From the NCBI GenBank assembly GCA_018676675.1, contig JABHEG010000311.1:35077-99076 (forward strand): a stretch of DNA of 64,000 nt, written 5' to 3'. The notes under the pieces are model-generated. The model was not told where the DNA came from. It did not search any database and saw only the letters and a program-made list of their open reading frames with translations. A program made the position numbers and the translations under genes. Positions 1 to 9,031 of the stretch are shown here, one piece after another. Origin of the DNA: Lentisphaerota bacterium (GTDB taxonomy: Bacteria; Verrucomicrobiota; Lentisphaeria; Oligosphaerales; JABHEG01). Position 1 is the first letter of the stretch; each line of letters opens with the position of its first letter.

Positions 1-1721
1 TCAGGGTCAAGATTGCGTACGCGGTGGTCTTCAACGTAGACGCAGGGGACGCGATCGTTCGTTGTAGGGAGGAGGAAGCAGCGATCGAAACCAATCTCCA
101 ACGGCCCGGGTTTCAACTCACCATTCCAGTTCGGGGCAGGCTTCTTGCCAAGTCCGAGATGCCATTTGCCGATCACGGCCGTTGCATAACCGGCCTGCTT
201 CAGGATCGACGGTAAGGTCACGGTGCCTGGCTGGATCAGTGCGGTGGCGTTAGGTGGCGCGATGCCTGCGCCCTTCTGTCGAAACGCATACTTGCCGGTT
301 AGAAACGAGAATCGCGTAGGTGTGCAGGTTGACGCCGAGCAGTAGCCGCTGGTGAAACGCAGTCCTTCTTTCGCGAGACGGTCAATATGCGGAGTGCTGA
401 TTTCTGTCGCACCGTAACAACTGACGTCGCCGTAGCCCAGGTCGTCCGCCATGATGACGATGACATTGGGCTTTCGGGGTTTGGGCTTCGCCGGCTTGGC
501 GTTCTTCAGTTCGCGGCTCAGGGAGCTGGCCATACGGCCGTCTGCATCGGTTACGTTGAAGAAGAAGACGGTGGTCCCCTCCGGCAGTTCGGCGCTCGCT
601 CTGCCGGCGTCCAGTCTTGCGGGAATCGCGTGCCATTTGCGCTTGTGGCTCACGCCGGTGTCGGTGGTGTAGCAGAGCTCAGCCTTCTGCAACGCAAACG
701 GGGAGGTGAATGTTGCCGACCAGGTCTTCCCATCCTGGACGAGCTCGCCTCGTTGCGGGAGCGGCTGGCTTCGCCTCACGACACTGTCGGCAAAGACATA
801 GGGTTCCTTCTCGGGCCTTCGCGCATGCCCCCATCCCACCTTAACCCAGAGGTGCGAAGGTCCCTTGGTGGCGAGCGCCGATTTCTGCGTGCAGTCCAGG
901 GGGAAATGCAGATCCGTGGGGGAACAGGTCCACAGCATGGGGAACTCGACATTGGGCAGGTAGGTCGACGCTTCGTAGAGCGCCAGCGATTCCTTCAGTT
1001 TCTCCGGGCTTCGTCTCTGGAAGCTCTTGCCAAGATAGCTGTCCCCTTCGTGGAGGAAGCCGCAGCCGGTGTGCGTAATCCCGAACTTGAAGCGGGAGTC
1101 AACACCCACCGCCACACTGGTCAGTACGCCTCCCCAAGAATACCCCTCGATCCCAATACGGTCTTTGTCGATTTCCGGGAATGAGCGCAGCAGGGAGTGC
1201 GCGCGCACCACTCCGCCGATTGCGTGGTAGAACCAGTGCTCTTCGACCGGGAGTCCTTTGTTGATCTTGCCTTCCTCGAAGTTCCCTGCCCGGGCCGGGC
1301 CGGACCATGGGTGACCGGGGCGCTTGTTGTGCGGAACGCCCGGTTTGGGCAGATGCCCTTCCAGATCCATGCTGATCGCTGCGTAGCCATGTTTGGCCCA
1401 TTCCTCGACCCAACCCGCACCGGCTGTGCCGCCACCCCCATGGACAAGCACCACCGCCGGCCAGCCGGAGGCGGGCGCTGCGCCTTCGGGCGTCCTGTAA
1501 TAGCCGTAGAAACGGGTGGTCTTGCCCTTATAGGTCAATCCCTCATACATGATCGACTTCACTCCCGGGACATTGAACTGATCCGAGGGGTAGTGCTTCG
1601 GAGTTGCGGCCAACAGGTCGGTTTTCCGCCATGGACCGATGGTGTCTTGAGCCTGAACAGCGATTGCGAGGATCGCAAACAGCACTGCCGTTGCCTCGAG
1701 CCTTTGGGTTCCATACGTCAT
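1..1721 (-). CDS. Secreted alpha/beta-hydrolase fused to a type I sulfatase (C-terminus beyond window)
   Basis: One open frame runs from an ATG at 1721 to the window edge, so the C-terminal part is missing. A signal peptide (about residues 1-24, ending VQA) is followed by an esterase of the dienelactone-hydrolase/acetylxylan-esterase type. It has an HGGGG oxyanion loop near residue 85 and the nucleophile elbow GYSWGG with Ser195. From about residue 415 the chain continues in the same frame into a sulfatase: IMADDLGYGD metal-binding start (Met at 424) and CTPTR with Cys466, the residue converted to formylglycine, then the GKWHLG motif. I checked that the two halves share one frame using three anchor codons. 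Joining an esterase to a sulfatase suggests removal of ester and sulfate groups from one polysaccharide. It is the last gene of the left-hand series; the esterase half is distantly like those at 3688-5730 and 10513-14928. Substrate unknown. Confidence 0.85.
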   Translation of the reverse strand, partial: MTYGTQRLEATAVLFAILAIAVQAQDTIGPWRKTDLLAATPKHYPSDQFNVPGVKSIMYEGLTYKGKTTRFYGYYRTPEGAAPASGWPAVVLVHGGGGTAGAGWVEEWAKHGYAAISMDLEGHLPKPGVPHNKRPGHPWSGPARAGNFEEGKINKGLPVEEHWFYHAIGGVVRAHSLLRSFPEIDKDRIGIEGYSWGGVLTSVAVGVDSRFKFGITHTGCGFLHEGDSYLGKSFQRRSPEKLKESLALYEASTYLPNVEFPMLWTCSPTDLHFPLDCTQKSALATKGPSHLWVKVGWGHARRPEKEPYVFADSVVRRSQPLPQRGELVQDGKTWSATFTSPFALQKAELCYTTDTGVSHKRKWHAIPARLDAGRASAELPEGTTVFFFNVTDADGRMASSLSRELKNAKPAKPKPRKPNVIVIMADDLGYGDVSCYGATEISTPHIDRLAKEGLRFTSGYCSASTCTPTRFSFLTGKYAFRQKGAGIAPPNATALIQPGTVTLPSILKQAGYATAVIGKWHLGLGKKPAPNWNGELKPGPLEIGFDRCFLLPTTNDRVPCVYVEDHRVRNLDP

Positions 1722-1911
1722 GTCGTTCGTCTCCTGCGGGTTACTACTCTGGCGATCAATCAGCGTGCACGAAGACACGCTGAAGCGTGAACACCATACA
1801 CTGTATCCCGCATGCAACCGTACGGAGTTTCCGCCTCGGCGGACCAGCCGAGGCTGGCAGCTTGTCCCCATGGCGAAGCGCGATCATGCACGCTGGCTAA
1901 TCGCCGCGTTA

Positions 1912-2206
1912 CTAGCATTTCATGAAGCGGAAGCTGCCGTTGGTTTGGGATAGTGAAGCGGACCTCGCCGTCTTTGCCGACTGCTGCTGTTCTCGGCGCG
2001 CCGGTGACCAGATCGGTCAGCGTGATTTCCTGGCCGGACAGGAACTTGAGTTTGAGCGACTTCTCGGCTTCCTGGTTCTCGATCTGACGCAGGATGGTGA
2101 TGGAACCGCTGTCCGTCTTGGGGGTATGGTTCACGGCGCTGATTCCCAACGGGTTCACGCGGTATCCGCAACGCGGACTCGCTATCTCGAGAGGAAGAGA
2201 ACTCAT
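1912..2206 (-). pseudogene. C-terminal remnant of a glycosidase-like secreted protein
   Basis: The reading frame codes for a beta-sandwich-like tail (for example LKFLSGQEITLTDLVTG) of a kind found at the C-terminus of secreted glycosidases. It has no start of its own beyond the accidental ATG at 2206, which overlaps the stop of the sulfatase fragment upstream. The natural ending NGSFRF followed by a stop at 1912-1914 lies in a different frame from the body, so a single-base indel is present near residue 90. Missing most of its length and frameshifted, it is best read as a decayed gene. I cannot name the parent family with certainty. The 190 bases between it and the next gene hold only a short CCAGCC/GGCTGG hairpin near 1842-1855. 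Confidence 0.55.
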
Positions 2207-2493
2207 CCTGCCAAGAGCTTCGCATGGAACTGCTTCATCTTGTCGACCCGATCCGGGAACTCGGCAGCGAGGCTTTTCGTCTCATTCCGGTCCTGACTGA
2301 TGTGGTATAGTTTCGGCCTTCCCTTGCTTTGCATGACCAGCTTCCAGTCTCCGTCCCGCACGGCCTTGGGCCAGGCGAGGGCACGAGGCGTGTACTGTTC
2401 ACCTTCAGTGCCGCGAAGCACGGAGACAGAACTCTCTCCTGTCAGCGGGATGATGTCCTCATTCTCCCTACTCCCAGCGGTGGGGCCAGCCAT
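2203..2493 (-). pseudogene. Sulfatase C-terminal fragment
   Basis: About 96 residues match only the last part of a type I sulfatase: PLTGESSVSVLRG (ceiling of the substrate domain), AVRDGDWKLV, then the LYHISQDRNETKSLA motif that closes most sulfatase C-terminal subdomains, ending at its own stop. The catalytic N-terminal domain, with the CxPxR cysteine and the DD metal ligands, is absent. The ATG at 2493 begins just 7 bases after the stop of the esterase at 2500-3675, so a longer sulfatase gene was probably lost by deletion between that esterase and this tail. It is unlikely to be functional. The other sulfatases here (21229-23826, 38378-41092, 41405-43882, 43897-45315) show what is missing. 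Confidence 0.8.
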
Positions 2494-2499
2494 CGCTGA

Positions 2500-3675
2500 C
2501 TACGGCGTATTTCTCTCTTCTACTTCGCTCTTGTCGGGCTTTGTCGGAAACTCCAGGATCTCTGGCTCAGCACGCTTCACCTTGCCGGCGAGGGCGGCCT
2601 GCATATGCCTGCCGCGCGCAGCCCCGGTCATCTTGTCGGGCAGTTCGGCTTCCGCCGGGGGCAGCAGGCGGCATTCCTGCAGGAAGTCGTCGATGTCGCG
2701 AGTACTGGGATCCAGATGCGGACCGGAACAGAACCCGTGGCCCTGGCCTTCTCTGAGGTAGGTCCGCAGCGGGATGCCGGCCTTTTCTAGCTCAGCAATG
2801 AAGCTCGCACCATTGCGCTCTTCGCGCCGGTTTCCCGGTTTGTCGTTGTAGGCGGCCTTGTCGTTCAGGCCGTAGGAAATCCACACGGGTGGCAGCGTCT
2901 TGAAGTCCATCTGGAAGACCCAGCTCTCTTCACTGATGCGTACCACGTACGGATTCTGCATCAGCAGCGCCGCCAACTTACCAGAGATGGTAAGGTCGTC
3001 ATCGGGATCGTTCAAGGTCGGAATCTGGGTTGCGACTGGGATGTGACCCCCGGCTGAATCGCCGCCCGCCATGATCCGGTCCGGGTCAATGCCCAGTTTC
3101 GCGGCGTTCTTGCGAACCCAGCGGATTGCCGTCTTGCCGTCCAGCGCCCCCCGGTAGTCGTTGCGGTCGTTGCCGTCCACTCTGCCGATGCGGTAGTCCA
3201 CGCAGATGCCAACGACCCCGCGCTTGGCGAAGTACTCGGACACCGGCTTAAAGTGCGACGGGTTTCCCACGCTCCAGGCGCCGCCGAAGAACCAGAGCAT
3301 CGCGGGGCGCTTGTCTGATGCCTTCCAGTCCTCCGGGAAATCGATGTAGAGCATAAGATCCCGGGTCGGCGTTCTTCTGTAGATGTAGGCATTGGGCAGG
3401 TACATGCCGGAACGCCGACGATTGACCGTGATGCCGAAGTCCTTCTTCTCCAACTCCACCCATTTGCCCTTTTCTTTGCGCTGGACCTCGCCGGGGTCCA
3501 TCAAACGGTTGCCGTTGGTGTCCTTGCCCCATTTCAGTTCATGGATGCCATAGCGGTAGGTTCCCCCGGGCGCGACGCCGTCGATGTATTCACTGGCTGC
3601 ATTGGCAACGGGCGCGGAAAGTACGGCGCTCAGACAGACGAGTGCCAGGCGTTGGCGAAGTGGTATGAGTGTCAC
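2500..3675 (-). CDS. Secreted alpha/beta-hydrolase esterase, GDSAGG type
   Basis: A 391-residue secreted esterase of the hormone-sensitive-lipase/BD-FAE type. The start is a GTG at 3675, 12 bases after the stop of the upstream esterase, with an AAGG ribosome site before it. The signal peptide ends at about residue 26 (VANA). Residues 51-63 form a calcium-loop-like DTNGNRLMDPGE stretch. The oxyanion loop is WFFGGAW (128-134). The nucleophile is Ser207 in GGDSAGGH, with Asp272 (YGLND) and His313 (GQGHGF) as the likely rest of the triad. It probably removes acyl groups from a polysaccharide or its oligomers outside the cytoplasm. It follows the 680-residue esterase in an operon-like pair. The last 50 residues are charged and low in structure. 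Confidence 0.85.
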   Translation of the reverse strand: MTLIPLRQRLALVCLSAVLSAPVANAASEYIDGVAPGGTYRYGIHELKWGKDTNGNRLMDPGEVQRKEKGKWVELEKKDFGITVNRRRSGMYLPNAYIYRRTPTRDLMLYIDFPEDWKASDKRPAMLWFFGGAWSVGNPSHFKPVSEYFAKRGVVGICVDYRIGRVDGNDRNDYRGALDGKTAIRWVRKNAAKLGIDPDRIMAGGDSAGGHIPVATQIPTLNDPDDDLTISGKLAALLMQNPYVVRISEESWVFQMDFKTLPPVWISYGLNDKAAYNDKPGNRREERNGASFIAELEKAGIPLRTYLREGQGHGFCSGPHLDPSTRDIDDFLQECRLLPPAEAELPDKMTGAARGRHMQAALAGKVKRAEPEILEFPTKPDKSEVEERNTP

Positions 3676-3687
3676 GGTTTGTTGCCC

Positions 3688-5730
3688 TTACTTTTGAGAA
3701 GGTCCCACTTGCTCAAGGCTTACATTGTCGACATAGAGACTGCCCGTGGCGACCCCGTGTGCGATAAAGCCCACCCAGTTGACGCCGCCGACGTCCCCTT
3801 GAATCTCCATGGATTCCTCCGCGAGCACAGCCCCTTCTGCGTTCTTGATGGTCACCTGATAGTTCTCTGAGTGATTGAGATCATACGTGACCGAGAATGT
3901 CCACCATGTGCCTGCTGCAACCGTGCATAGCTGAGTCGTCGTCTTGCCGCGAGCTGAAATAGCGCCCGTATCATCGACGATAATCGGGGTGAACTTCTTC
4001 TTGTGGTCCCTGGCGCGAAACTCAACCGTTACTGGGACCGGTTCTTTGGCATCCAGCATGATATCGGCACTGCATGTCCATTTGTCGGTGCCGATGAAAG
4101 GCGCAATCGCGGTATTCAAGGTCAGCAACGGAAGCCAGGCGTATTCGAAGTCTGGCGAGTCCTTCATTTTGATTGACATCCCCTGCCGGGGACCTGGATC
4201 AGCAATACATGAGATTCCTTCACTGAAGCTGAACGCGGGGAATGCTGTCTTCAGGTCACTTCCCGGTTGGTATGTGTCAGAGTCTTCTCTCAGCACTGAT
4301 TCATCAATGGTCGCCACAACGCCGGCGTTCTCGAGGTCCTGTGGGGTCAGCATCTCCACCACCGATGCCAGATGATAGGAATCGGTCTTGACCGCTTCGC
4401 CACTGTAGCCGACGCCTTCGACAGTCCGGCCCAGGGCATATTGGACATCGGCATACGCCCACAGGGGTTTGTCAACGCTTACGAGCGGAAGTTGAAACGT
4501 CAGCTTGCCTTCCTTGTCCACCGGCCTTGCTACACGCCAGTATTTCTCCGCGGGCTTCCTTTCTCCGCCCTGGGTGTAGTACACATTTACCGACTGTATC
4601 ATCTGTGATTGGTCGGACGTAACGGAGACGCTGGGGACGTTATCTGCCGTCTTCAGTGTGAGTCTTGTTGTCGGGGTTTTGGCCATCGTGAATTCCCTTT
4701 TCAGGAACTGATTGAACCAGAGCAGGGCCCCCACGGAGTACTCGCTGCTGTCGCCGTGGTTCCTGTTTGGCGAACTCACCACCCGCCAATCTCTGCTCTT
4801 GATGTCCTTCACTGCCTGGGGGATATCCTGCACGTTGCTATGGAAGTCATTGCTCGGACTCATGATGATGGTGGGACAGGTAATCCGCTTGAGGTACTCG
4901 TCGTCAGCGATCGGGGGAAGCGTCCTGCCCTTCACGGACAGATCACTGAGGCCGCCACAGGCTGGGGATGCTGCCTTGACTCGAGAGTCTGAGCCCGCCG
5001 TCAGCACAGTCAGTTTCGCCCCCATTGACATCCCGTAGACACCGATCCGGTCCTTGTCCACCTGCGGCTGCTGTTCCAGGAAGGTGATAGCTCGTCTGGC
5101 GCCCATGGTACCCAGGAACCAACCGCTGTTGCGCGCGGAATTGACAGCGTCATTGGTGCAATCCGACGGATTGGTTTGAACGAAATGACGTCCTGCAAAT
5201 CTGGATGGATGGTGATAGCCGTCGACCGCACCCCAGTCGGTGGTTACGCGGTAATCAGGGTCATCTGCTTTGCCGGCCCAGAACACCTCCTTTTCCTTGT
5301 TGGTGACGGTGTAGTTGGTGGCGATGATCCGCCCGGCCCAGGCGATGGATATGGTGGCATAGCCGTTCTTGGCATCCTTCACGACAAAAGAGCTCTGGGC
5401 CGACTGGCCCCCGCCATGGATCTGAACCAATCCGGGCAGGCTTTCTGCGCCTTTCGGATAACCGTAGACAGCTGCCAGCATCGCCTTTGTGCCCTTGAAG
5501 ATCCCGACCCGGAGACGGATGATCTCCACCACCACGCCATCCTCTTCCCATTTCTTGAGCACTTCCACATCCAGGGGCTCTCTACGTGGGTCAAACCCGG
5601 CCCAGGCTTCCTCAACGGTCGTGGGCGCTTTGCCGTCCTTGAGAGGTGGTAAGGAGTCTTCGGCTCCTACTCGTGTGCAAGCGAAAGCCAGTCCCAGCCC
5701 AACCACCCAACCGATCTTCCTACAGAACAT
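3688..5730 (-). CDS. Secreted acetylxylan-esterase-like hydrolase with C-terminal jelly-roll module
   Basis: A 680-residue secreted protein starting at ATG 5730, with a signal peptide to about residue 23 (RVGA). Residues 25-345 are an alpha/beta-hydrolase: IHGGGQ oxyanion loop (104-109), nucleophile Ser235 in GMSMG, Asp295 (SPSND) and His325 (NRNHGD). This half is a clear paralogue of the first half of the 1471-residue protein at 10513-14928: both have LPPL near the mature N-terminus, DPRxEPLDVEVLK, GIFKGxKAM and VYGYPKG. Residues 480-680 form a beta-rich concanavalin-like module, probably carbohydrate binding, with the segment TWWTFSVTYDLN. A remnant of a second copy of this module lies at 33480-33760. 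Likely role: de-esterifying a polysaccharide. Family substrate unknown. Confidence 0.85.
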   Translation of the reverse strand: MFCRKIGWVVGLGLAFACTRVGAEDSLPPLKDGKAPTTVEEAWAGFDPRREPLDVEVLKKWEEDGVVVEIIRLRVGIFKGTKAMLAAVYGYPKGAESLPGLVQIHGGGQSAQSSFVVKDAKNGYATISIAWAGRIIATNYTVTNKEKEVFWAGKADDPDYRVTTDWGAVDGYHHPSRFAGRHFVQTNPSDCTNDAVNSARNSGWFLGTMGARRAITFLEQQPQVDKDRIGVYGMSMGAKLTVLTAGSDSRVKAASPACGGLSDLSVKGRTLPPIADDEYLKRITCPTIIMSPSNDFHSNVQDIPQAVKDIKSRDWRVVSSPNRNHGDSSEYSVGALLWFNQFLKREFTMAKTPTTRLTLKTADNVPSVSVTSDQSQMIQSVNVYYTQGGERKPAEKYWRVARPVDKEGKLTFQLPLVSVDKPLWAYADVQYALGRTVEGVGYSGEAVKTDSYHLASVVEMLTPQDLENAGVVATIDESVLREDSDTYQPGSDLKTAFPAFSFSEGISCIADPGPRQGMSIKMKDSPDFEYAWLPLLTLNTAIAPFIGTDKWTCSADIMLDAKEPVPVTVEFRARDHKKKFTPIIVDDTGAISARGKTTTQLCTVAAGTWWTFSVTYDLNHSENYQVTIKNAEGAVLAEESMEIQGDVGGVNWVGFIAHGVATGSLYVDNVSLEQVGPSQK

Positions 5731-5744
5731 CTTGTCGCCAACTC

Positions 5745-5990
5745 CTACTGCGGTGAGGTGAGCTTGAGGTCCCCGGTCACCCGCGTCAGCGCGTCTGCAT
5801 GAGCGACTGGTTTGCCGTCGGCGAGTACGGTCAGGCCCTTGCCTTGGCCGTATCTCTTGCCGGTTTTGTCCCAGATAATCGTGAGCATGCGCCCGTGGTA
5901 CAACACCTTGTCCAGGCAGAAATACTCCCAGGTGTCGTATGGGAGCAAGGGGTTGACCTGCCTCCAGTCATCTATCTCGCCAGAACCCAT
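5745..5990 (-). pseudogene. Short C-terminal remnant of an unidentified secreted protein
   Basis: An 81-residue frame overlapping the end of the LamG gene (5972-8935) by 19 bases. The core (WEYFCLDKVLYHGRML and WDKTGKRYGQGKGL) looks like the end of a larger secreted, probably carbohydrate-active, protein rather than a complete small protein, and it lacks any signal peptide or start-site support. It ends with a normal stop 14 bases before the 680-residue esterase starts. I read it as the surviving tail of a deleted gene. It could alternatively be a real small ORF translated by coupling to the LamG gene; the WDKTG and YGKG-type motifs make a domain tail more likely. Confidence 0.5.
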
Positions 5991-8935
5991 TTGCTCTCGG
6001 CTTTGCCATCGACCGGCAGGTTGAACGTCATCTTGTAGGTGTTCGACCCGGCATCGTGATCGGTCTGCCAGTAGTCGTTGCCGTGGACGGACTGGTCGAG
6101 TCTTCTCTTTTCGCCGTCAATCACTTCGTAGATGGCGTATCCGTCCGCCGTCGAGAGACCTTCAAAGCGGATTGGGACGTGCCCGACTCCGCCTTGGATC
6201 GTGACGGAGATCTCAGGCTCTGTTGCTTCAATCACGATGGGGAGTTCCTGGAGCAGCTTCCCGCCGGTCAGCTCGATCTTCAGATCGTTTCCTTTGACTT
6301 CGCGGTAGGTCGTTTTCCAGGACCGGGGATTCGCCTCGAGGTGTTTGCGGTAGGCTTCGCTGGGGCCGCCGTAGTTGTCGGCCTCCGTGACCAGATGCAC
6401 CCACTCCGTGTCGAGGGCCACGCGATCCCCCGGCTGGTAGTCCGTCACTTCCGGCGGAGGCACGAGCCACGTCTCGAGCTTGGCTTTGTCCCCCTGGCGC
6501 TTCTCCACGCGCACCATCAGGAAGGGATTGCGGGACGTGCTGCCGCCGAAGGAGGCCTCATAGCCGCGGATGATCAGTGAGACGTACCCGGTCGCTCCTT
6601 TGTCGCGTTCCGGGAATGCGACCCACCAGGGGCCGGGCCCCGTCAATTGGGTGACTGGAATGAGCAAATCTCCCTTCTTGAGGTCGGCCGTTATCCGCTT
6701 TTCTGCGAGTAATCCGTCCGCGTTCCCGTAGGCAACCACACTGTCGAATGCCCTGCCATGCCGTCTCAGCAGGTAGGTGTTGGCGGCGGGCAGTTCCCGC
6801 TGGAACCGGTAATCCAGCTTCTGGAAGGTTCGGCCGTAGTCGTCAGTGCGCGGATTCTGGATGCGCGCATCCAGAAGCACGCTTCGGTCCGAGCCATAGG
6901 CCCCCTTGTAGAGGACGTCCGAGAGGCAGGGGCCGTGGGAGAGATACGCCGTCTTCATCTCCGCAAATGTCAGCTTCCAATCGTCCCTGGAGACGCTCAG
7001 CCAGTCACCGCCCCAGCCGGCATCCGTCCAGCCCCAGGTGTTGCCTTTCTTGCCTTTGCGTCCCAAGGGGCAGCGCACATCGCACACAGCCACATTGGTC
7101 AGGCTCATATCCGCATCGAAGGTGATCGATTCGCCGCCGCAGGCCAGGGCTAACTGATCCCAACGCTGATTGCCGCCGTAGCCGACGAGGCAGAGCTGGG
7201 CGTGGCTGGCGGAGGGGAGGGCGCCGTAGAATCCGTAGGGGATGCGCAAACGGTAGCGATTCTCGCCGGGCTTGACGGGTATCAGCACGTAAGCACGCAG
7301 GTATGCTCCAATCGGGGCGTAATGCCAATTCTTGCTGAGCTGCACGTGAACACCCGTGGGGGTGCCGTCCGGGTGGCAGAGGATGGGAACGAGACCCGTG
7401 ATATTGGCCGGGTTGCGAAGGTAGAGCAGGAAGGGAACGGTTCCGGCCACGTCATCGGCACAGTCCAGCTGAATATCGAACTCATCGTGATCGGTGATCT
7501 TGACATAGCCGCCACGATAGGATCGCTTCAGGCCTTTCACTTCGGCAACGTAGCAGCTGAACGTCGGGTCAAAAGGAGCCGGAAACGCCTGTCCATCCGG
7601 GGTTGACACCCGGGCAGACACCTTCCCGTCCGCCGGCGGGGCCCCGTCAAGCGCGCAGTTGACCGTGAGTTCCTGTTTTCCCCCCAGCTTCCAGGGACCG
7701 GGAACAACTGTCTCATTCTGCCATTTCCGGGAGCCGGTCTTGAAGCCGATCCGCAGTTTGGCGTTGTTCCAGACGGGGGGAGAGAAGGTGGTCCCCGCCT
7801 CGAAATTCTGTTCCAGCACCAGGCCATCACGGTTCGCCACGGTGTCCGGCTTAGCCGCATGCGCTTTGACTTCCGCGGCCGTCAATGCCCGGCTCCATAC
7901 ACGGACTTGGTCATACAGGCCCCCGACCACGCCGAAGTTGCCGTCAGCCCGCTTGCCGATACGCAGAATCCCTTTGGCTGGTGGGCGCTTCTCCCCGATG
8001 TCCTTTTTCCCGTGTTCTGCACCGTTGACATAGAAGCGCATCATCGTGCCGTCATAGGTCAGTGCCAGATGATGCCATTTGCCCTTTGCCAGACTGCCCC
8101 TCTGCTTGATCATGTGCTGCTTGTCCCTGCCGCCGAGGTTGTTCAGTACGGCGGTTGCCCCGCCCCGGAACATGAAGCCGTAATTGCCCGTTCCCCACTC
8201 GTTGGCATTCTTGCACAACAACCAGCCGTACACACGCGAATTCATCTTCTCCGGGATATTGACCCAGCACTCGGCGGTTAGCTTCTCGGGCTCAAGTTCA
8301 GGCTTGTGCGGGATGTCCAGCGGCTTGTTGACGATGCACAGGCCGTTACCGACCACGCCCGGACACGGCCCGTCTATGTATTCGAGGTCCGGCGTGAGCT
8401 CAGCCGTGAAGGTCAGATTCCCCGGCCACGCGACCATGTCGATGCTGCCGTAACAGGGGAGGGTGTTACCCGCCTCATCCTTGAATGTCACATCGAGCAG
8501 ATCGTAGTGCTGGGCGATACGGCCGGATTCCCACATCCGGGCGGACGCCTTGCGAGCGCTCACGGCGCGGTAGGCTTTGCCATCGAGTTCCAGCTCGATA
8601 GCGAGATCCGCAGGTTGTAGCGCGTTCAGGCGCTGCGCACCTGCCGCGATGGCCCGCTCGTAGTCCGTGTCGTCGTCGAGCATCCCGAAGCGGGGATGCG
8701 CCAGATCAGCCAGATCCAGCTTGAGGCCGTAGCGTCCGGACTCAATGCACAGCACATCGGGGGAGGCATCCTCAGGCGCCTTTCGCCAGCCATTAAGCCA
8801 GTAGCCGTACGAGAAGCCCTTCTGAGCCATGGCGGATCTACTCATCTCCGGCGCTCCAGTGCCTTGGGCGGCGCACTCCGGCAGGAGCGCAAGCCCCCCC
8901 AGACACACAAGCATGATGGATATGGAATGATGCAT
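5972..8935 (-). CDS. Large secreted LamG-domain protein
   Basis: A 987-residue secreted protein. The start at ATG 8935 is backed by an AGGAGG ribosome site 7 bases upstream, and the signal peptide runs to about residue 24 (ECAAQG). Residues about 205-350 are a LamG/concanavalin-A-like jelly roll: KLTAECWVNI, GKWHHLALTYDG, FYVNG, GLYDQVRVWSRAL. The other 600 residues are beta-rich, with no catalytic signature that I recognise; near the end there is a fibronectin-like stretch (VIEATEPEISVTIQGG). LamG proteins of this kind in PVC bacteria usually bind or display glycans outside the cell. It lies downstream of the sialate O-acetylesterase and upstream of the esterases, so it is probably part of the same degradation series. 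Function otherwise unknown. Confidence 0.75.
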   Translation of the reverse strand: MHHSISIMLVCLGGLALLPECAAQGTGAPEMSRSAMAQKGFSYGYWLNGWRKAPEDASPDVLCIESGRYGLKLDLADLAHPRFGMLDDDTDYERAIAAGAQRLNALQPADLAIELELDGKAYRAVSARKASARMWESGRIAQHYDLLDVTFKDEAGNTLPCYGSIDMVAWPGNLTFTAELTPDLEYIDGPCPGVVGNGLCIVNKPLDIPHKPELEPEKLTAECWVNIPEKMNSRVYGWLLCKNANEWGTGNYGFMFRGGATAVLNNLGGRDKQHMIKQRGSLAKGKWHHLALTYDGTMMRFYVNGAEHGKKDIGEKRPPAKGILRIGKRADGNFGVVGGLYDQVRVWSRALTAAEVKAHAAKPDTVANRDGLVLEQNFEAGTTFSPPVWNNAKLRIGFKTGSRKWQNETVVPGPWKLGGKQELTVNCALDGAPPADGKVSARVSTPDGQAFPAPFDPTFSCYVAEVKGLKRSYRGGYVKITDHDEFDIQLDCADDVAGTVPFLLYLRNPANITGLVPILCHPDGTPTGVHVQLSKNWHYAPIGAYLRAYVLIPVKPGENRYRLRIPYGFYGALPSASHAQLCLVGYGGNQRWDQLALACGGESITFDADMSLTNVAVCDVRCPLGRKGKKGNTWGWTDAGWGGDWLSVSRDDWKLTFAEMKTAYLSHGPCLSDVLYKGAYGSDRSVLLDARIQNPRTDDYGRTFQKLDYRFQRELPAANTYLLRRHGRAFDSVVAYGNADGLLAEKRITADLKKGDLLIPVTQLTGPGPWWVAFPERDKGATGYVSLIIRGYEASFGGSTSRNPFLMVRVEKRQGDKAKLETWLVPPPEVTDYQPGDRVALDTEWVHLVTEADNYGGPSEAYRKHLEANPRSWKTTYREVKGNDLKIELTGGKLLQELPIVIEATEPEISVTIQGGVGHVPIRFEGLSTADGYAIYEVIDGEKRRLDQSVHGNDYWQTDHDAGSNTYKMTFNLPVDGKAESKWVLAR

Positions 8936-9031
8936 CTTTCTGCCTCCTGTTTTGTTGGTCGCGGTGCAAGACTGATCATTGGAATCAGCTTCTCTTTTTC
9001 GGCGGAATGAAACGTCTTCATCCGTGTCTCT